A stretch of DNA of 7,843 nt, taken from NCBI GenBank assembly GCA_002898935.1, contig BEII01000056.1:1-7843 (forward strand), written 5' to 3'. Both the position numbers and the translations under genes were made by a program. This DNA is from a bacterium HR32 (lineage in GTDB: Bacteria; Sysuimicrobiota; Sysuimicrobiia; Sysuimicrobiales; Sysuimicrobiaceae). This document shows positions 1 through 5,484 of the stretch, in pieces (the first letter of the stretch is position 1; the number at the start of each line of letters is the position of its first letter). The notes beneath the pieces were generated by a model, which did not search any database, was not told the DNA's origin, and worked only from the letters and a program-made list of their open reading frames with translations.

Positions 1-64
1 CTGCGGTCGCAGGCCCAGGTTGCCTCGGTGCTCCGATGATCTCAATCGCTCGCTCTCGCGGCAT
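1..64 (-). CDS. Start of an unidentified gene, possibly arginase/ureohydrolase family (runs off left edge)
   Basis: An ATG at 62-64 on the minus strand is preceded by AAAGGTGA five bases upstream, one of the best SD matches in the window. The frame stays open to the left edge for 21 codons. The peptide begins MPRERAIEIIGAPRQPG. A charged start followed by a hydrophobic strand and the pattern I-I-G-A-P resembles the first strand of arginase-type ureohydrolases (human arginase has GIIGAPFSKG). Only about 20 residues are visible and no manganese-binding motif is reached, so the family guess is weak. The start itself is better supported than the function. It lies downstream of the decayed VOC fragment and in the same direction. 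Confidence 0.35.
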   Translation of the reverse strand, partial: MPRERAIEIIGAPRQPGPATA

Positions 65-116
65 CCGGCTCACCTTTCTTCCACGCTTCGAGCGGTTGCC
101 GAGAGATGGCAAGGGT

Positions 117-380
117 TTATCCTCGTTCTCTCAGCCTTAAGCGCGCACTCCGTCCACAATATCGCCGGTGTTTGACCCACGCGCTCTCCCATTTCGGCGT
201 GACCCGTTCCCTGGCGAACACGATCTTTTGGGCCCGCTTCACCCAGCCGTACCCCTTGCTGAACGGGTCCTCGTCCTGGGGCATCAGCACCTGACCACCG
301 TCTTGCAGCCCCTGCCAGGTCTCGTCTAGACGTGTTGTGCGGGCCCGTTCGTCTCGCGAGGGGTCGAACTTGACGATCAA
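117..380 (-). pseudogene. VOC-family (PhnB-like / glyoxalase-type) gene remnant
   Basis: The minus frame read from just after the DGPF stop gives VKFDPSRDERA, then LDETWQGLQDGGQVLMP, then DPFSKGYGWVK. This is the familiar second half of a PhnB-like VOC domain, where a strand and helix (D-x-x-W-x-x-L-x-x-G-G) lead to M-P-x-x-x-x-P-F-S-x-x-Y-G-W-V. Relatives continue with D-R-F-G-V-S-W-Q. Here the similarity stops abruptly after WVK near position 240, and the frame runs on into unrelated arginine-rich residues to 117. The first half of the domain is missing, because homology starts directly at the end of the upstream DGPF gene. No SD fits the TTG at 378-380. I read it as a truncated, frameshifted remnant. 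VOC and DGPF genes are commonly neighbours, which supports the assignment. The tail (117-230) is also visibly less GC-rich than the intact genes. Confidence 0.5.
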
Positions 381-390
381 GGAGCACGCC

Positions 391-807
391 CTACGGGTTG
401 GACGAAGGCTTCTTCAGCTGTTCCCGCAGCCGGACGTGGCGCTCCAGCGCCTCGCTCGGGTCGAAGTCCTCCAGCTCGAAGACCTGGCGCACCTCGACCT
501 CTCCTTCCCGGAAGGGGACCCGCCGTGCCCACTCGATGGCCTCTTCCCTCGACCGCGCCTGGATCAGCCAGAATCCGGCGACGAGCTCCTTCGTCTCGGT
601 GAACGGCCCGTCGATCACCGTGCGCCTGCTGCCCTCGTAGCGGACCCGCGCCCCCTTCGAGCTGGGCTGGAGCCCCTCCCCCGCCAGCAGCACGCCGGCC
701 CGGGCCAGCTCCTCGTTGTACCGGGCCATCTCGGCCAGCTGCTCCTCGGTGGGGAGCACCCCGGCCTCAGACTCCGGCGAGGCCTTGACGATCATCATGA
801 ACCGCAT
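391..807 (-). CDS. YCII-related / DGPF-domain protein
   Basis: This is a 138-residue cytosolic protein of the YCII-related DGPF family, which adopts a ferredoxin-like fold. The start MRFMMIVKA at 805-807 was chosen because AGGAGG lies six bases upstream and family members begin M-[KR]-[FY]-M-x-[IL]. The frame extends 24 codons further, but those look non-coding. The signature Asp-Gly-Pro-Phe is at residues 66-69, followed by T-E-T-K-E and G-F-W-L, then the helix S-R-E-E-A-I-E-W-A. The length is typical. The biochemical role of the family is not settled. Members often sit with ECF sigma factors, SnoaL-like proteins and VOC proteins. Here a VOC remnant follows immediately after the TAG stop, while no sigma factor is visible. 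The gene is intact although both neighbours are broken. Confidence 0.9.
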   Translation of the reverse strand: MRFMMIVKASPESEAGVLPTEEQLAEMARYNEELARAGVLLAGEGLQPSSKGARVRYEGSRRTVIDGPFTETKELVAGFWLIQARSREEAIEWARRVPFREGEVEVRQVFELEDFDPSEALERHVRLREQLKKPSSNP

Positions 808-832
808 CGGCGTCCTCCTCTTGTTCTGGAGT

Positions 833-846
833 AGTGGCCCTCCACT
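833..846. repeat. Small inverted repeat upstream of the DGPF gene
   Basis: AGTGG and CCACT are separated by four bases and lie just upstream of the SD of the DGPF gene. On the minus-strand transcript this would form a five-pair hairpin about 26 bases before the start codon. No run of T follows, so it is not a classical terminator. An arm this short can occur by chance in GC-rich DNA. Confidence 0.2.
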
Positions 847-914
847 CAGACGACGAACGAGGCGGGCGGAAATCGACACGGAACCCCCTCTACTAGGAGC
901 CGCCCCCCGCCTTC

Positions 915-1087
915 TCAGTCAACCTGGCACGCCATGGCCCGCACGAAGTTCCCGAAGTCCCGCCGTGTCGTCACCGTCAACCAGCGGGCGCCACCAGGGG
1001 GTTTCCACCCGGTACGTCTGCGGCACTCCCTTCCCCTGCCCCGACCATCCGGTCCTCTCCCGCGACCCGGAACCACAGGTCACGACC
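915..1087 (-). pseudogene. Decayed cupin-domain gene, 3' part, spread over three frames
   Basis: No single frame is coding here, but three consecutive frames read in order rebuild the end of a cupin. From 1087 the frame gives GRDLWFRVAGEDRMVGAGEG, matching the cupin pattern in which a strand ending in G-x-E-x-R is followed by G-x-G-[DE]. The next frame gives GVPQTYRVETPW, matching the usual G-x-P-H-x-[FY] with Gln in place of the metal-binding His. The last gives GGARWLTVTTRRDFGNFVRA and ends in TGA at 915-917, matching the common cupin tail [AG]-R-[FW]-L-x-[VI]-x-T-x-x-x-F-x-x-F-V-R. At least two frame changes and loss of the N-terminal half mean it cannot encode a working cupin. It begins about 20 bases after the NTF2-like gene ends, so it probably belonged to the same transcription unit. 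Confidence 0.6.
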
Positions 1088-1106
1088 CAGCGCGCTTCCC
1101 TTCTGC

Positions 1107-1511
1107 TCAAGTCGCGGGCCTGAAGGGAGACCAGAAGAATTTGGGATGCGATTCGACGATCCGCCAGCGCCCTCCCACCTTCTCCATCACCTGGACCACA
1201 TGGCCACGCAGGGGAGGCCCGCTACCGGGCATGCTGATTTCCAGTCCTGCCTGCCACACAGCTAGAACTGGCGACAGTGTGCGGATGGTGCCGCGGTCAA
1301 TCTTTGCCACCGCCCCAGGCATGGTCTCGTGGAACAGCCTGTAGTAGGCGGCCTCGATCTCAGCCCGTCCTTGTTGCACGTTCCCCGAGGCGTCGACCCG
1401 AACGGCGTCCTCGCTGAAGAACGAGGCGGCGGCCCTGGCATCTCCTCGATTCCACGCCTGACCGAAGGCCACGATCTCGTCGAAGATGGCCTGTTCCTTA
1501 CTGGAGCCCAT
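1107..1511 (-). CDS. NTF2-like (SgcJ/EcaC, SnoaL-type) protein
   Basis: This is a 134-residue, single-domain protein of the NTF2/SnoaL fold, a cone-shaped barrel that in relatives binds or converts small hydrophobic molecules. Visible landmarks are the first helix with W-N-R-G-D (20-24), then A-A-A-S-F-F-S-E-D-A (27-36), the strand G-R-A-E-I (48-52), and the ending G-G-R-W-R-I-V-E-S-H (113-122), which is typical of the SgcJ/EcaC group. The start MGSSKEQ was preferred over an in-frame ATG 18 codons upstream because a purine-rich GGGAGAGGGGGG stretch lies just before it and the extension looks like intergenic sequence. No signal peptide is seen, so it is probably cytosolic. It lies downstream of the FAD oxidase in the same direction, 115 bases away, with a strong hairpin in the gap. 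The substrate cannot be told from sequence. Confidence 0.85.
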   Translation of the reverse strand: MGSSKEQAIFDEIVAFGQAWNRGDARAAASFFSEDAVRVDASGNVQQGRAEIEAAYYRLFHETMPGAVAKIDRGTIRTLSPVLAVWQAGLEISMPGSGPPLRGHVVQVMEKVGGRWRIVESHPKFFWSPFRPAT

Positions 1512-1537
1512 ATGTCCCCCCTCTCCCAGTCCCCGCG

Positions 1538-1557
1538 GGGCCGCCTCGCAGCGGCCC
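1538..1557. repeat. Perfect 7-bp hairpin in the leader of the NTF2-like gene
   Basis: GGGCCGC and GCGGCCC are separated by six bases, and all seven pairs are G-C. On the minus-strand transcript the hairpin lies between the FAD oxidase stop and the SD of the NTF2-like gene, ending about 26 bases before the start codon. No T-run follows on either strand, so a standard intrinsic terminator is unlikely. An mRNA-stability, processing or translation-control role is possible but is inference. Confidence 0.45.
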
Positions 1558-1626
1558 GGTCCCATGCCCTTACCTCAGAGCCCCTGCCCCGCCTGTCTCT
1601 TGTGTCCCCACTGGCCGAGTCAGCAC

Positions 1627-3015
1627 TCATTGGCCCGGCAGGATGTTCTGGTTCACCCGGAAGAAGTTCGTCGGGTCGTACTTCCTCTTCAACTCCACCA
1701 GCCTGCGGTAGTTCTCTCCGTAGGCGAATGCCACCCGGTCTGCCTCGTCCTGCGTGAGGAAATTCACGTACGTCCCCGGGCTAGCGAAGGGCTGAGACTT
1801 CGCGAAGACCTCACGCGCCCACGCCACGCAGCGCTTGTCCTCCGCCGGCGACTCCCAACGGCCGTGTACGTTCATCACGTAGTTGGCGTCCCGGCTGGAG
1901 TATGCCATGGCGTCCCGCGCCACCCGGCCCGTCTGGCCCCCAAGGGTGCCGATGAAGATCTCGCACTGGGGCGACGGCAGTTTCCCAGCGTATTCCAAGA
2001 TACTGTCGAGGGCGCCGTCGTTCAGCCGACTGAAGTTGTGAGACTTCCAGTAGTTCCGCGCTCCCTTGCCCAGGAGCGGGTCGAAGGCCTGCTGCCAGGC
2101 GACGTACGGCTGGACTTCAATGTGTTCTCCGTACGCCCTCCCGAAGCCACGCAGCGACTGCACGACCTTCTCGCCCTTCACCGGGTCCCCCACGTAGCAC
2201 AAGGCCAGGGCCACCACCTCTCTCCCGTGCGCCTCCGCCGGCAGGAAGGGCAGCGGGGGCGCCTTGCGGGTCACCATCCACACGTTGAGATCGTCCGGCA
2301 TCGCTTCGGTGAAGCGGGCGAACTGAGTGAGCACTGCCTTCCCCTGTTCAAACGGGAAGACGATCAGTCCACTCAACACCTCGGGCCCCACGAGATGAAG
2401 CTGGAACTGGAAGCGGGTGACGACCCCGAAGTTCCCACCCCCGCCCCGCAGCGCCCAGAAGAGGTCCGGATTCTCCCTCTCGCTGGCGTGCATCCGTTGC
2501 CCGTCCGCCGTCACCACGTCCGCGGAAAGCAGGTTGTCCACCGTCATCCCGTACTTGCGGCTCAGCCAGCCGAACCCTCCTCCCAGGGTCAGACCCGCCA
2601 CCCCCGTGGTGGAGTTGATCCCCAGGGGCGTGGCGAGCCCGTGGGCCTGAGCAGCTGCGTCGAAGTCTCCGAGGGTGCAGCCGGGCTCCACGGTCGCCCT
2701 TCGCGCCCTCGCGTCCACCTCCACGCCCTTCATAGGCGAGAGGTCGATCATGAGGCCTCCGTCACACAGAGCGTTCCCGGCGATGTTGTGGCCTCCCCCG
2801 CGAATCGCCACCTGTAGGTCATGTTCGCGGGCGAACTGCACGGATTCCACTACGTCCTCCGCCGACACGCACCGGGCAATGGCCCCGGGCCTGCGGTCGA
2901 TCATCGCGTTCCAGATCTCCCGTGCCTCCTCGTACCCCGGGTCTCCGAGGGCCACCACCTCCCCGCGCAGACGCCCCCTCAATCCCTCTACTGCCGACTC
3001 CCGCAACGGACTCAT
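1627..3015 (-). CDS. FAD-linked oxidoreductase, PCMH/BBE type (berberine-bridge-like)
   Basis: This is a 462-residue flavoprotein of the PCMH-type FAD-binding family with a C-terminal BBE domain. Relatives oxidise sugars, alkaloids or polyketides using FAD and oxygen. The pyrophosphate-binding loop V-A-I-R-G-G-G-H-N-I-A-G lies at 69-80, and His76 is the expected covalent flavin anchor. The second FAD segment is G-V-A-G-L-T-L-G-G-G-F-G-W (138-150), then D-L-F-W-A-L-R-G-G-G-G-N-F-G-V-V-T (184-200). The BBE ending Y-D-P-T-N-F-F-R-V-N-Q-N-I (446-458) is complete. In bicovalent members a Cys occupies the place of Ala140, so this enzyme probably holds FAD through His only. There is no signal peptide. 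The start has GGGAGG seven bases upstream, and the length is normal. It follows the interrupted DUF4242 gene by 54 bases and precedes the NTF2-like gene. Confidence 0.93.
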   Translation of the reverse strand: MSPLRESAVEGLRGRLRGEVVALGDPGYEEAREIWNAMIDRRPGAIARCVSAEDVVESVQFAREHDLQVAIRGGGHNIAGNALCDGGLMIDLSPMKGVEVDARARRATVEPGCTLGDFDAAAQAHGLATPLGINSTTGVAGLTLGGGFGWLSRKYGMTVDNLLSADVVTADGQRMHASERENPDLFWALRGGGGNFGVVTRFQFQLHLVGPEVLSGLIVFPFEQGKAVLTQFARFTEAMPDDLNVWMVTRKAPPLPFLPAEAHGREVVALALCYVGDPVKGEKVVQSLRGFGRAYGEHIEVQPYVAWQQAFDPLLGKGARNYWKSHNFSRLNDGALDSILEYAGKLPSPQCEIFIGTLGGQTGRVARDAMAYSSRDANYVMNVHGRWESPAEDKRCVAWAREVFAKSQPFASPGTYVNFLTQDEADRVAFAYGENYRRLVELKRKYDPTNFFRVNQNILPGQ

Positions 3016-3069
3016 CCCGAAACCTCCCGTCGTTGATGTGACTCGGCCAAAGGCCCAGGCGATCTTCCG

Positions 3070-3327
3070 TCACTTCACCTCCACGATTTCCACCACCCGC
3101 AGGAAGGGCAGGTACGCGGCCCGGCACACGGCCTCCACGGCGGCCACGCTGTGCGCCTCGAACAGGTACGACGCGCGCCAGTCGGCCGGCACTCACAGGG
3201 TGTGCAGGTGGCGGACCGGAGCACCTCCGCCCGCCACCTGCTCGCACGCCCGCCGCGCCCGCTCTACACTGGCGAGGTGGTCCGGCGTCAACCCGGGCAG
3301 GTCACACTCGGCCATGTACACGGGCAT
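3070..3327 (-). pseudogene. DUF4242 (SCO4226-like) gene interrupted by an in-frame TGA
   Basis: An ATG at 3325-3327 with GGGAGG seven bases upstream opens MPVYMAECDLPGLTP, the usual start of DUF4242 proteins. The frame continues through APVRHLHTL to a TGA at 3193-3195 (codon 45). With that codon ignored it resumes in the same frame as VPADWRASYLFEAHSVAAVE and AYLPFLRVVEIVEV before a second TGA at 3070-3072, giving the family's normal length of about 85 residues. Both halves fit the family: P-V-R-x-[LI] then V-P then [CY]-L-F-E-A. A single base change is therefore the only visible defect. A TGG, CGA or GGA codon there would restore the gene. A GTG follows the stop directly, so restart as a second short peptide is conceivable, although no SD precedes it. 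SCO4226 of Streptomyces is a nickel-binding relative; the role here is unknown. The gene sits between the cupredoxin and FAD oxidase genes. Confidence 0.75.
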
Positions 3328-3367
3328 CGCAACGCCTCCCTGCGCCCATGCTCTCCGGTCGGTCCTG

Positions 3368-4363
3368 CTACCTCACGACGATGGTGCCTTTCATCCCCAG
3401 CGCCGCGTGGATCGGGCACCAGTACGTGTAGGTACCGGCTCGGTCGAACCGCAGGCTGTACGTGTGCACGCCCGGAGCCCCCACGGGGGCCAGAATCCCA
3501 GAGTTCACGTAACCGGGCTGATGCGCTCGCTGACCTGTGGGGACGACCACCTTGGGGTTCAGGAGGAGCTTCGGTGGCCCACCACTTTGGGGCTGCGGCA
3601 GGACGAAGGGCGGCACCGACTCCCCTCCGGCGAACGTCACCGTGTGGATCTCGAAGGGGTCACGCATCTCCCAGGTCACGGTGGTGCCTCGCCGCACCAC
3701 CAACGGCGCTCGCGTGTAGCGCATCAGGGAGTAGCCCCGCTGCGCGTCGCCCAGGAGCGACACACGGACAGTCCTCCCTGAGACCGTCGGCCGAAGACCG
3801 GCCATCGCGCGCATTCCCGCCGCGATGGTGGCCTGCTGCTCCCTCCGCCCTCGCTCTAGGGCAGCCCCAGGGGTCTGCGACAGCTCGGTACCCTGCGGAT
3901 GCACCCGGATCGTCCCGGACATGGCCGGCCCGTGGACGATGCAACTGTAGGTGTACACGCCGGGCTTGGTGAACCGCAGCGCATACCGGAACTGCGACCA
4001 GCCCTTTGGGTCCTCCGGCGGCATCCCGGAGTTGCGGTAGCCAGACCCGTCGTAGACTTGCGGGCCGACGGGAAAGGCCACCTGCGGGTTCATGTAGGCG
4101 GACCTCCCCTCCATGACCACCAAAGGCGGCAGCGCTCCACCACCTGCGAACGCCACGTTGTGGAACCCCTCGAACCTCCACTGCACGGTATCGCCCACGG
4201 TGATGTCCAGCACCCGGGGGTAGAACGCATTCGACCACACCGCACCATCAGGCGTAATTCCCCCTGCTGTCACGGTCCACGTCCGAGATTGGGCGCCCAC
4301 CCCGGGCGGCGCCCCCAGGGTCAACGCCGCAACGGACGCCAAGAGTAAAGCCCACCGCACCAT
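3368..4363 (-). CDS. Secreted protein with two type 1 copper (cupredoxin) domains
   Basis: This is a 331-residue exported protein with a signal peptide (about 1-24, hydrophobic core LLLASVAALTLG, likely cut near VGA-Q) and two plastocyanin-like domains. Domain 1 (about 28-155) has the copper ligand His68 in F-H-N-V, then Cys141, His144 and Met148 in Y-S-C-I-V-H-G-P-A-M. Domain 2 (about 198-331) has His240 in E-I-H-T-V, then Cys316, His319 and Met324 in Y-W-C-P-I-H-A-A-L-G-M. Both sites are complete, so two blue-copper centres are expected outside the membrane. A charged linker (about 157-195) joins them. The domains also share the block N-P-[QK]-V and G-Y-[RV]-N-S-G, suggesting internal duplication. 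GGGAGG lies six bases before the ATG. It could shuttle electrons or bind copper; no multicopper-oxidase trinuclear motifs are seen. It is the first intact gene upstream of the DUF4242/FAD oxidase pair. Confidence 0.9.
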   Translation of the reverse strand: MVRWALLLASVAALTLGAPPGVGAQSRTWTVTAGGITPDGAVWSNAFYPRVLDITVGDTVQWRFEGFHNVAFAGGGALPPLVVMEGRSAYMNPQVAFPVGPQVYDGSGYRNSGMPPEDPKGWSQFRYALRFTKPGVYTYSCIVHGPAMSGTIRVHPQGTELSQTPGAALERGRREQQATIAAGMRAMAGLRPTVSGRTVRVSLLGDAQRGYSLMRYTRAPLVVRRGTTVTWEMRDPFEIHTVTFAGGESVPPFVLPQPQSGGPPKLLLNPKVVVPTGQRAHQPGYVNSGILAPVGAPGVHTYSLRFDRAGTYTYWCPIHAALGMKGTIVVR

Positions 4364-4421
4364 CTCCTACCTCCCTACGCGAAGTGTCCCCCTGAAGGTA
4401 GTCCGCGGGGACGGTAGGCGC

Positions 4422-4441
4422 CATCCGTAAAAAGGCGGATG
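4422..4441. repeat. Inverted repeat in the leader of the cupredoxin gene
   Basis: CATCCG and CGGATG form a perfect six-base inverted repeat around an unusually A/T-rich eight-base centre (TAAAAAGG). It lies about 60 bases upstream of the cupredoxin start codon, between that gene and the LuxR-type remnant. The placement fits an operator or a small leader hairpin. No convincing -35/-10 pair could be placed around it. Confidence 0.3.
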
Positions 4442-4478
4442 CGGGCCGGATTCGCGGGCAGCACCCAGCGACGCCCTC

Positions 4479-4650
4479 TCAGCGGGGGGAGGGGGTGTTC
4501 TGTTCGGTCACCCAGACCGCGATCTGGGTGCGGGACCGGAACCCCAGCTGGTTCAGGATGTGGGTACGTGCGTGTCCCCCGTGCGCTCGGAACCAGAGCC
4601 AGGGCGACGGCTACGGCTCTGAAGGTTCGGTGGGCGCACGCCCACACACG
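4479..4650 (-). pseudogene. Remnant of a LuxR-type DNA-binding domain (C-terminal end of a regulator)
   Basis: Read on the minus strand, the last segment HILNQLGFRSRTQIAVWV followed by T-E-Q and a TGA at 4479-4481 is the classic end of a LuxR-type helix-turn-helix, with the L-G-F-R-S-R-[TA]-Q-I-A-x-W ending. Just upstream, in another frame, SERTGDTHV (4565-4591) matches the recognition-helix start S-E-R-T-V-x-T-H-V. The two join perfectly if one base is restored in GTACCCACATC, giving V-R-H-I-L-N. Further upstream, in yet another frame, R-A-V-A-V-A-L-A-L (about 4594-4620) fits the preceding helix N-R-E-I-A-x-x-L. The LTxRE element and any sensor or ATPase part are absent. It is a dead regulator tail left between the LolA-like and cupredoxin genes. 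It also accounts for about half of the 320-base gap; the rest (4364-4478) holds only the leader of the cupredoxin gene. Confidence 0.65.
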
Positions 4651-4683
4651 CACGGCGCGCCCTCCCTTGCGCGTGCAGCTCCG

Positions 4684-5274
4684 CTACCGGTCCTGGCAGG
4701 GCGGCAGGGAGATGCGGATGTCCGCGTTGAAGTCGGTGTAGTCCATGGTGGTCTGCACCTTGCCCGCCTGGTCCAGGACCTGCAGGCGCCGGGGCAGCCC
4801 CGTCCGCACCGACACGTACAGGTGCATCACCGCGTCCGGCTTCGAACCGAACCAGTACCGGTAGGTGCGCACCTCCTCCCCTCCCACCTCCTTGTTCGGA
4901 CCGCGCTGGACCGTCACCCGGGTTTCCCCCTCCGGCGGACCGCCGGAAGGCGGCTGCGGAGCAGGGAACATCATCCTGCACTGCCACGGCCCTCCCGCCA
5001 TCCGAACCCGCTGCTCCTGTCCGACCCGCACCACCTCGACCTCGCCACCCATCAGCATCCGCATCCGGTCGGGGTTGACGAACTCGACCACCATGGCCTG
5101 TCCCTGCCCCATGTCAGCCTGGATCCTGTAGCTTCGCAGCGCCGCCAGCTTCGCCATGGCCTCGCCCACCTCGCGCCACGCCTCCACGTCCCCGTTCACC
5201 GTGAGAGCGGGAGCCGCCACCGCCGCAGCCGCCACCCACACCGCCAGTGCCATTGCCCAAACCGCTTTCCGCAC
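4684..5274 (-). CDS. Exported LolA-like / outer-membrane-lipoprotein-sorting-type protein
   Basis: This is a 196-residue protein with a signal peptide (about 1-21: M-R-K-A, hydrophobic core to 20, cleavage near A-V-A-A). The mature part shows alternating strands: S-Y-R-I-Q-A-D-M (48-55), V-V-E-F-V-N-P-D-R-M-R-M (62-73), Y-R-Y-W-F-G (138-143), T-G-L-P-R-R-L-Q-V (158-166), and the ending Y-T-D-F-N-A-D-I-R-I-S-L-P-P-C (179-193). The pattern of a membrane-side half-barrel, x-N-P-D-R and T-G-L-P-x-R, then D-F-N-x-x-[IV]-x-[IV]-x-L-P, is that of LolA/LppX-type lipid-binding proteins. Cys99 and Cys193 could form a disulfide. It starts with GTG, preceded by GGGAGGAGG six bases upstream. It would act in the periplasm or on the cell surface. 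The cargo is unknown, and its link to the genes downstream is only positional. Confidence 0.78.
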   Translation of the reverse strand: MRKAVWAMALAVWVAAAAVAAPALTVNGDVEAWREVGEAMAKLAALRSYRIQADMGQGQAMVVEFVNPDRMRMLMGGEVEVVRVGQEQRVRMAGGPWQCRMMFPAPQPPSGGPPEGETRVTVQRGPNKEVGGEEVRTYRYWFGSKPDAVMHLYVSVRTGLPRRLQVLDQAGKVQTTMDYTDFNADIRISLPPCQDR

Positions 5275-5484
5275 GCCGCACCTCCTCCCCTGGACTACGG
5301 GTCCCCGCGGGAAGCCCTCGGCCCGGCGGAGGAGGCCGTGGCGTCGGCCCTCCTGAGCCAGTAGGTGACCTGCCGGGAGGCCTTTCCTCTCTTTACCACC
5401 GGCTCCCGGGACGGCACAAGGAAGCTTCAGGGCGGTGGCCGGCCCCGCGGGAACCGCGTCCTACGACGCCGAACTCTCCCTCCG
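5275..5484. promoter_or_regulatory. Divergent intergenic region between the LolA-like and alcohol dehydrogenase genes
   Basis: Transcription diverges here, so promoters for both directions must lie in or near these 210 bases. For the minus direction a weak candidate is TTGTGC (5414-5419) and TAAAGA (5390-5395) with an 18-base spacer, giving a leader of about 110 bases; the match to the consensus is only partial. For the plus direction no convincing boxes and no SD are visible before the dehydrogenase start, so leaderless translation is possible. No coding frame in the region gives a recognisable protein. Confidence 0.3.

Noticed and set aside
919..1110. Minus-strand 63-codon frame as a small gene
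   Set aside because: It is one of the three frames of the decayed cupin; only its middle part resembles the family and the start has no SD.
1486..2817. Long plus-strand open frame of 443 codons
   Set aside because: It lies opposite the clearly coding FAD oxidase; the translation is rich in Arg, His and Pro with no domain pattern, as expected for the complement of a GC-rich gene.
3193..3195. Genome-wide recoding of TGA as Trp or selenocysteine
   Set aside because: TGA is the terminal codon of the NTF2-like, FAD oxidase, alcohol dehydrogenase and DUF499-like genes, and Trp is encoded by TGG throughout. The residue at this site in relatives is not a conserved Cys, and no clear selenocysteine hairpin was seen after it.
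5365..5484. Plus-strand start MTCREA as an anti-sigma zinc-finger peptide or a dehydrogenase extension
   Set aside because: Only a single Cys is present with no H-x3-C-x2-C motif, there is no SD before the GTG at 5365, and the extension has no counterpart in alcohol dehydrogenases.
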